From positions 1 to 56,909 of the forward strand of contig QFQQ01000039.1 in NCBI GenBank assembly GCA_003243445.1: a DNA stretch of 56,909 nucleotides, written 5' to 3'. Below are positions 53,303 through 56,909 of this stretch, piece by piece. The position numbers were made by a program, and so were the translations under genes. Each line of letters starts with the position of its first letter. The first letter of the stretch is position 1. This DNA comes from Citrobacter freundii (GTDB lineage: Bacteria; Bacteroidota; Bacteroidia; Chitinophagales; Chitinophagaceae). The notes under the pieces were generated by a model. The model saw nothing but the letters and a program-made list of their open reading frames with translations, ran no database searches and was not told the origin of the DNA.

Positions 53303-54474
53303 CCTTTTGTTTGCGTAAGTATTTGGCTGTACCAGTCAGCAAACATTTTTCCAACTTTTTCGTAGTTGTATGCAGCGGCGGTTTGAGCTGCAATTTTTTC
53401 CCGGTTGAATGCGGAACGGTTTTCAGCCAGCCATTCAAGCCGGCCGGCCAGCTCCCGGCGGTCTTCTGATCCTGCAAAAACGCCATTCACACCTTCGGTA
53501 ATATTTTCATGCAATACAGGAATATCACTCGCCAATACAGGAGTGCCGCAGGCATTTGCTTCAATGATCACACAGCCGAAAGTCTCAAAACGGGAATAGA
53601 TAATCAATGCATCAGCCTGCGTGAAATAGCCTGCCAGTTCCTGCTGGCTCTTTTCCCCATGCACGATCACTTCACGGCTTATATTCAGGTCAACCGCCAG
53701 CGCTATATATTTTTCCTGCAAAGGGCCGAATACATCCAACACAAAAGATTTGCCTTTTTGTTTCAACAGGGAAAGCGCATAGAACATGTCTTCCGTGTTT
53801 TTTTGATAATCAAGCTGGCTGGTTACAAAAGCAAATTTCAGGATTTCTGTTTCCTCTTTTCTTTTCGGAAAAAAAATGGCTGTATTCACCACATTTGGGA
53901 TCAGCTTCAGCGGAAGTGTGGTGTCTGTCAACTGCTGCAATGCATTGCCGAGATAATTGGATACAACATGCACCCCGGCGGCATTTTTCATCAGCGATAT
54001 CCATCCTTTCCTGTACAGAGAAGGCAAGTTTTTGAAATTAGGAATACCTTCCTTCAAAAATCCCGTCCACTGTTCTGAAACGACATAAGGAACGCCCAGT
54101 TTATGGATCCATTTACCAATAATATTGGTACGCATGTTAATATAGAAATGGATCAGATCAGGCTTGCCGTTCTTCGCAATATACTCTTTCACTTCCTGCT
54201 TTAATAAAGATTGATACTTCAGCAAAGAATTCAACTTACTGAATATAGCTGGCTTTGTATCCAATGCATAGTATATCGCTTTTTCTTTCAGGCGACCTTC
54301 TGCTTTTTGTATGGTTGCTGTTTTATTTGTAACAATGCGGTCTGCATCGCGTGTAACAAATAAAACGGTCACATCTTGATAAATGCTTACCGCCTGCGCA
54401 TGCCGTTGCACAAAATCCCCGGCAAAGGGCTCGATCTGATTGGGATACCATCCCACTATCCAAAGCACTTTCAT
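53299..54474 (-). CDS. Glycosyltransferase family 4
   Basis: 391 aa GT-B enzyme. N-terminal MKVLWIVGWYPNQIEPFAGDFVQRHA is the usual opening; the C-terminal donor-binding domain has ALIIYSRFETFGCVIIEANACGTPVLA with the E-x7-E type motif. Cytoplasmic retaining transferase adding a sugar to a lipid-linked oligosaccharide. Coupled by ATGA overlaps to the flippase and to the GT39-like gene. Confidence 0.93.
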   Translation of the reverse strand: MKVLWIVGWYPNQIEPFAGDFVQRHAQAVSIYQDVTVLFVTRDADRIVTNKTATIQKAEGRLKEKAIYYALDTKPAIFSKLNSLLKYQSLLKQEVKEYIAKNGKPDLIHFYINMRTNIIGKWIHKLGVPYVVSEQWTGFLKEGIPNFKNLPSLYRKGWISLMKNAAGVHVVSNYLGNALQQLTDTTLPLKLIPNVVNTAIFFPKRKEETEILKFAFVTSQLDYQKNTEDMFYALSLLKQKGKSFVLDVFGPLQEKYIALAVDLNISREVIVHGEKSQQELAGYFTQADALIIYSRFETFGCVIIEANACGTPVLASDIPVLHENITEGVNGVFAGSEDRRELAGRLEWLAENRSAFNREKIAAQTAAAYNYEKVGKMFADWYSQILTQTKG

Positions 54475-55805
54475 TGGCGGCTGGTATATTTAGTGAGATA
54501 TTTTTTTACTGTGCTCCAATCATTCCGGTTGATCACTATCAGTGACAATAAAGATTCTTTTTTATAATAAGCAAACCAGCAAAGATGATGAATACCGGCT
54601 GCGGTGTAAGCAATACTGCTGGCAATTGCCGCACCTTTTATCCCAAACTTTGGTATCAGCACAAGATCCAGTATCAGCACGAGTGTAAGGCAAATTGAAG
54701 ATCCATAAAGATTTATTTTCAACAGTCCTTTTCCTGCAAACCACGCGGCAAAGATGATGTTGAAACAAAAAAACAATAATCCGGGCAAAAGGCAGATAAA
54801 AGGCATTACACTTTCTTCAAAGTTTTCTCCCGCAAAAAGCGGGATAAGCGAACCCGATACCAATGCAGCAATGACCGCTACAAAAAAGAACACCGTATTT
54901 GAGATGCGAACAAGTGAGAGCCATTTAGCTTCTTCCTCCTCTCCTGCGCTGCCTGCAATTCTTGCAAAAAGAATACCGGCCATCAGTAGTGGCAGAAACC
55001 ACAACATCTGTCCTAATCTCACCGCCAGCGAATAATACCCCAATTGCTGCGTGCCTTTATAGTAGTCGATCAACCAGTAATCGATCCTGTATGCAAGAAA
55101 CTGGATCACGTTTGTGATCAGCACAACGAATGAGTACGAGAAGAAAATCCTCCACTCGAAGCGGCGCACAGGCGTAAAACGTAAAGGTTGTTTTGTATAA
55201 AAATGGAATGAGCCTGCCATCAGCACTGCCTGTAATGCAGATGCAAAGATGAAGATCAGGGCAAACGTATTTGCCGCAATATCTTTCAACCCGAAATAGC
55301 AAAATGCGTATACGATGATGGACAACAGGTTTACAATAAATATGATCCTGACTGGCCGGTTGTACTGATGTGCGGCATTGAAGAATGCCTGGTATTTATC
55401 GATCGTGATCACGCTTGCAAAGTAGACCAGGCCATACATCATCAGTTCCATGCTGGCTTCTCCTTCAGCGATAAGAAATTTACCTGTATAAAAATGGTAA
55501 CATCCCTGGATAACCAGCAGGGCAAACAGCTGCAGAAAGATGATCACATAGGCAATATTGACAAGAGCCGGCCGTGTCAACGAACTTGAAGAATAATGAT
55601 AAGTAATGCCCGACTCTGCGCCAAAACCTGTCAGCAGATTCAATAATGCAGCATTGGCGACCAGCAAAGAAAGTGTTCCAAATCCGGTAGCACCCATCGC
55701 CCGGGTAAGCAGAAAGGTGATAAATACAGTGCATGCGATATTCAGCGAACGGAAAATGAAATTTCCCGCAAGGAGGTCAGCCAGTCCTTTTGTGTTTACC
55801 GCCAT
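54471..55805 (-). CDS. Oligosaccharide flippase (Wzx-like)
   Basis: 444 aa with 12-14 membrane helices in the MOP/PST arrangement (N-terminal GNFIFRSLNIACTVFITFLL, AMGATGFGTLSLLVANAALLNLL). It flips a lipid-linked oligosaccharide across the inner membrane. First gene of a five-gene leftward operon of flippase, GT4, GT39-like, GT2 and DUF2304. The glycan is not identifiable from sequence; no Wzy or Wzc is in the window. Confidence 0.9.
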   Translation of the reverse strand: MAVNTKGLADLLAGNFIFRSLNIACTVFITFLLTRAMGATGFGTLSLLVANAALLNLLTGFGAESGITYHYSSSSLTRPALVNIAYVIIFLQLFALLVIQGCYHFYTGKFLIAEGEASMELMMYGLVYFASVITIDKYQAFFNAAHQYNRPVRIIFIVNLLSIIVYAFCYFGLKDIAANTFALIFIFASALQAVLMAGSFHFYTKQPLRFTPVRRFEWRIFFSYSFVVLITNVIQFLAYRIDYWLIDYYKGTQQLGYYSLAVRLGQMLWFLPLLMAGILFARIAGSAGEEEEAKWLSLVRISNTVFFFVAVIAALVSGSLIPLFAGENFEESVMPFICLLPGLLFFCFNIIFAAWFAGKGLLKINLYGSSICLTLVLILDLVLIPKFGIKGAAIASSIAYTAAGIHHLCWFAYYKKESLLSLIVINRNDWSTVKKYLTKYTSRQ

Positions 55806-55826
55806 GCGATTGTCTTCAGCTTTTGA

Positions 55827-55966
55827 GAGGCTTTGGAGGTTCCAGGAGTTCCAAAGGTTCCAGAAGTTCCAGAGGTTATTGAAGATCCGGAACGTTTGTA
55901 ACTGCTGCCCCCCTGGAACCCCTGAAACCTCTTGAACCTCTTGAACCTCTGGAACTTCTGGAACCT
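55827..55966. repeat. Family A element, degenerate core
   Basis: Left words 55827-55878 (AGGTTCCAG, GAGTTCCAA, AGGTTCCAG, AAGTTCCAG), right words 55911-55966 (CTGGAACCC, CTGAAACCT, CTTGAACCT, CTGGAACTT). The central core is reduced to GGTTATTGAAGA / AACTGCTGCC. It lies between the flippase start and the tpiA stop. Confidence 0.88.
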
Positions 55967-55984
55967 TAATTTCCTACCGTACCG

Positions 55985-56746
55985 TTACTTGAGCGCTCTG
56001 ATGATCTCAATAAAATCAGCCGCGATCAATGATGCGCCGCCAACGAGTCCGCCGTCTACATCCGGACTTGCAAACAATTCTTTGGCGTTGCTGGCTTTTA
56101 CACTGCCACCGTACAGGATCGTGACCTGATCGGCAATGTCTTTGCCATATTGTGTTGCAATGACGGAGCGCAGATAAGCATGCATTTCCTGTGCCTGTTC
56201 TGTGGTAGCCGTTTTCCCAGTACCGATCGCCCAGATCGGTTCATAAGCGATCACGATGTCTTTTATCTTTTCTGCGGAGAGATGAAATAAAGATTCTTTC
56301 AGTTGTTGTGCTACAAATTCGTTTTGCGTACCTGCTTCACGGATGGAAAGCGGCTCACCGCAACAGAAGATCGGTGTGATAAAGCTTTCGAGGCAAAGGT
56401 TCAGTTTTTCTGCCAGCACAGCATTTGATTCGTTGAAGTATTCACGGCGTTCGCTATGGCCAATCACGCAATAAGGCACCCCGATGGAATGCAGCATTTC
56501 TACAGATACCTCACCGGTATAAGCACCGGATTTTTTATTGTAACAGTTTTGAGCAGCCGCATAATAATTCTTTTCTTCTTCCACTTCGCTTCTTGTCATT
56601 AACAGGTAAGGATATGGTACAGCGAAGATGACCTGCTGATGTTCGGCCAGTTCAATTTCTGCGCCGAGGACATCATCCAGTAATTTCTCTCCCTGTTGAA
56701 ATGTAAGATTCATCTTCCAGTTAGCTGCTGCGATCTGCTTTCTCAT
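55985..56746 (-). CDS. tpiA: Triose-phosphate isomerase
   Basis: Interconverts dihydroxyacetone phosphate and glyceraldehyde 3-phosphate. 253 aa with the complete active site: NWKMN (Lys11), IGHSERR (catalytic His near 96), AYEPIWAIGTGKTA (catalytic Glu near 170), and the phosphate-binding YGGSVKASN and VGGASL loops. Cytoplasmic; a single gene by its flanking arrays. Confidence 0.97.
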   Translation of the reverse strand: MRKQIAAANWKMNLTFQQGEKLLDDVLGAEIELAEHQQVIFAVPYPYLLMTRSEVEEEKNYYAAAQNCYNKKSGAYTGEVSVEMLHSIGVPYCVIGHSERREYFNESNAVLAEKLNLCLESFITPIFCCGEPLSIREAGTQNEFVAQQLKESLFHLSAEKIKDIVIAYEPIWAIGTGKTATTEQAQEMHAYLRSVIATQYGKDIADQVTILYGGSVKASNAKELFASPDVDGGLVGGASLIAADFIEIIRALK

Positions 56747-56780
56747 TGGTATATTCTTTTTTGAGGTTTGCGGTTATTAA

Positions 56781-56909
56781 ATAAAAATTTAAAAGTAAAA
56801 ACCGGCCGGTGCGAAGTAAAAAGTAAAAAGTCAAAAGTAAAAACCGGTCGTTTATAAAGGTAGAACAAGAAATTTTTTAAAATAAATTACTTTTTACTTT
56901 TTACTTTTT
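56781..56909. repeat. Family D inverted 7-mer array upstream of tpiA
   Basis: AAAAAGT/CAAAAGT words at 56800-56843 (with an inserted ACCGGCCGG and ACCGGTCG pair) face ACTTTTT words at 56889-56909. It continues past the window end. Confidence 0.85.

Overview
The window looks like the chromosome of a Bacteroidota bacterium, most likely a member of the Chitinophagaceae. The evidence is Bacteroidota-type promoter elements (TAnnTTTG, sometimes with TTG about 20 bp upstream), almost no Shine-Dalgarno sequences, and typical lineage families (OMP_b-brl_3 receptor, DUF4382, DUF1080/PF06439, DUF6090-like, CtlX, LytS kinases, S9A prolyl oligopeptidase). No phage, plasmid, transposase or CRISPR locus was found; gene content is mostly housekeeping plus one catabolic island.

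Layout. 1-365: tRNA-Val(UAC) and a tRNA remnant. 744-1799: clpS and aat, two parts of the N-degron pathway. 1894-8422: esterase, valS with a small zinc-ribbon membrane protein, and an FtsX/MacB-type permease, convergent with smc (8901-12434). 12703-17676: leftward blaI-blaR1-outer membrane receptor locus. 17677-20881: small lipoproteins and secreted or membrane proteins. 20882-27801: DUF6090-like protein, rpiA, two alpha/beta hydrolases, a glutathione-peroxidase homologue lacking its catalytic Cys, and a universal stress protein. 28183-30685: arginine deiminase plus CtlX (arginine to citrulline to ornithine). 31375-37580: nucleotide-sugar reductase-like SDR, prolyl oligopeptidase, then pfkA-pyk. 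38011-40127: two overlapping LytS-type kinases. 40422-50267: a two-armed sugar oxidation cluster (DUF1080 hydrolase, cytochrome c, three TIM-barrel isomerases, Gfo/Idh/MocA dehydrogenase, NupG-type transporter, GMC oxidoreductase and its Tat-exported small subunit), best read as 3-keto-glycoside catabolism. 50719-55805: a translationally coupled flippase and glycosyltransferase operon. 55985-56746: tpiA.

The most unusual feature is what lies between the genes. Nearly every larger intergenic space holds arrays of short words repeated with a strict 7-nt or 9-nt period, usually as two inverted arms around a spacer. At least five vocabularies recur: A (9-mer, ARGTTYCAN, with a GTTGCTACCGC-like core), B (7-mer, ACCGCCG type), C (7-mer, GATGNTC), D (7-mer, AAAAAGT type) and E (9-mer, CGCGAATTN type), plus rarer ones. 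They start at or next to stop codons, in several loci mirror each other word for word, and at four loci enclose a conventional intrinsic terminator. Two convergent gene junctions (8368-8981 and 50251-50829) have been tandemly duplicated as roughly 300-bp units carrying the 3' tails of both flanking genes. In the second, the two copies differ by one 9-nt word, so the arrays change length by whole units.
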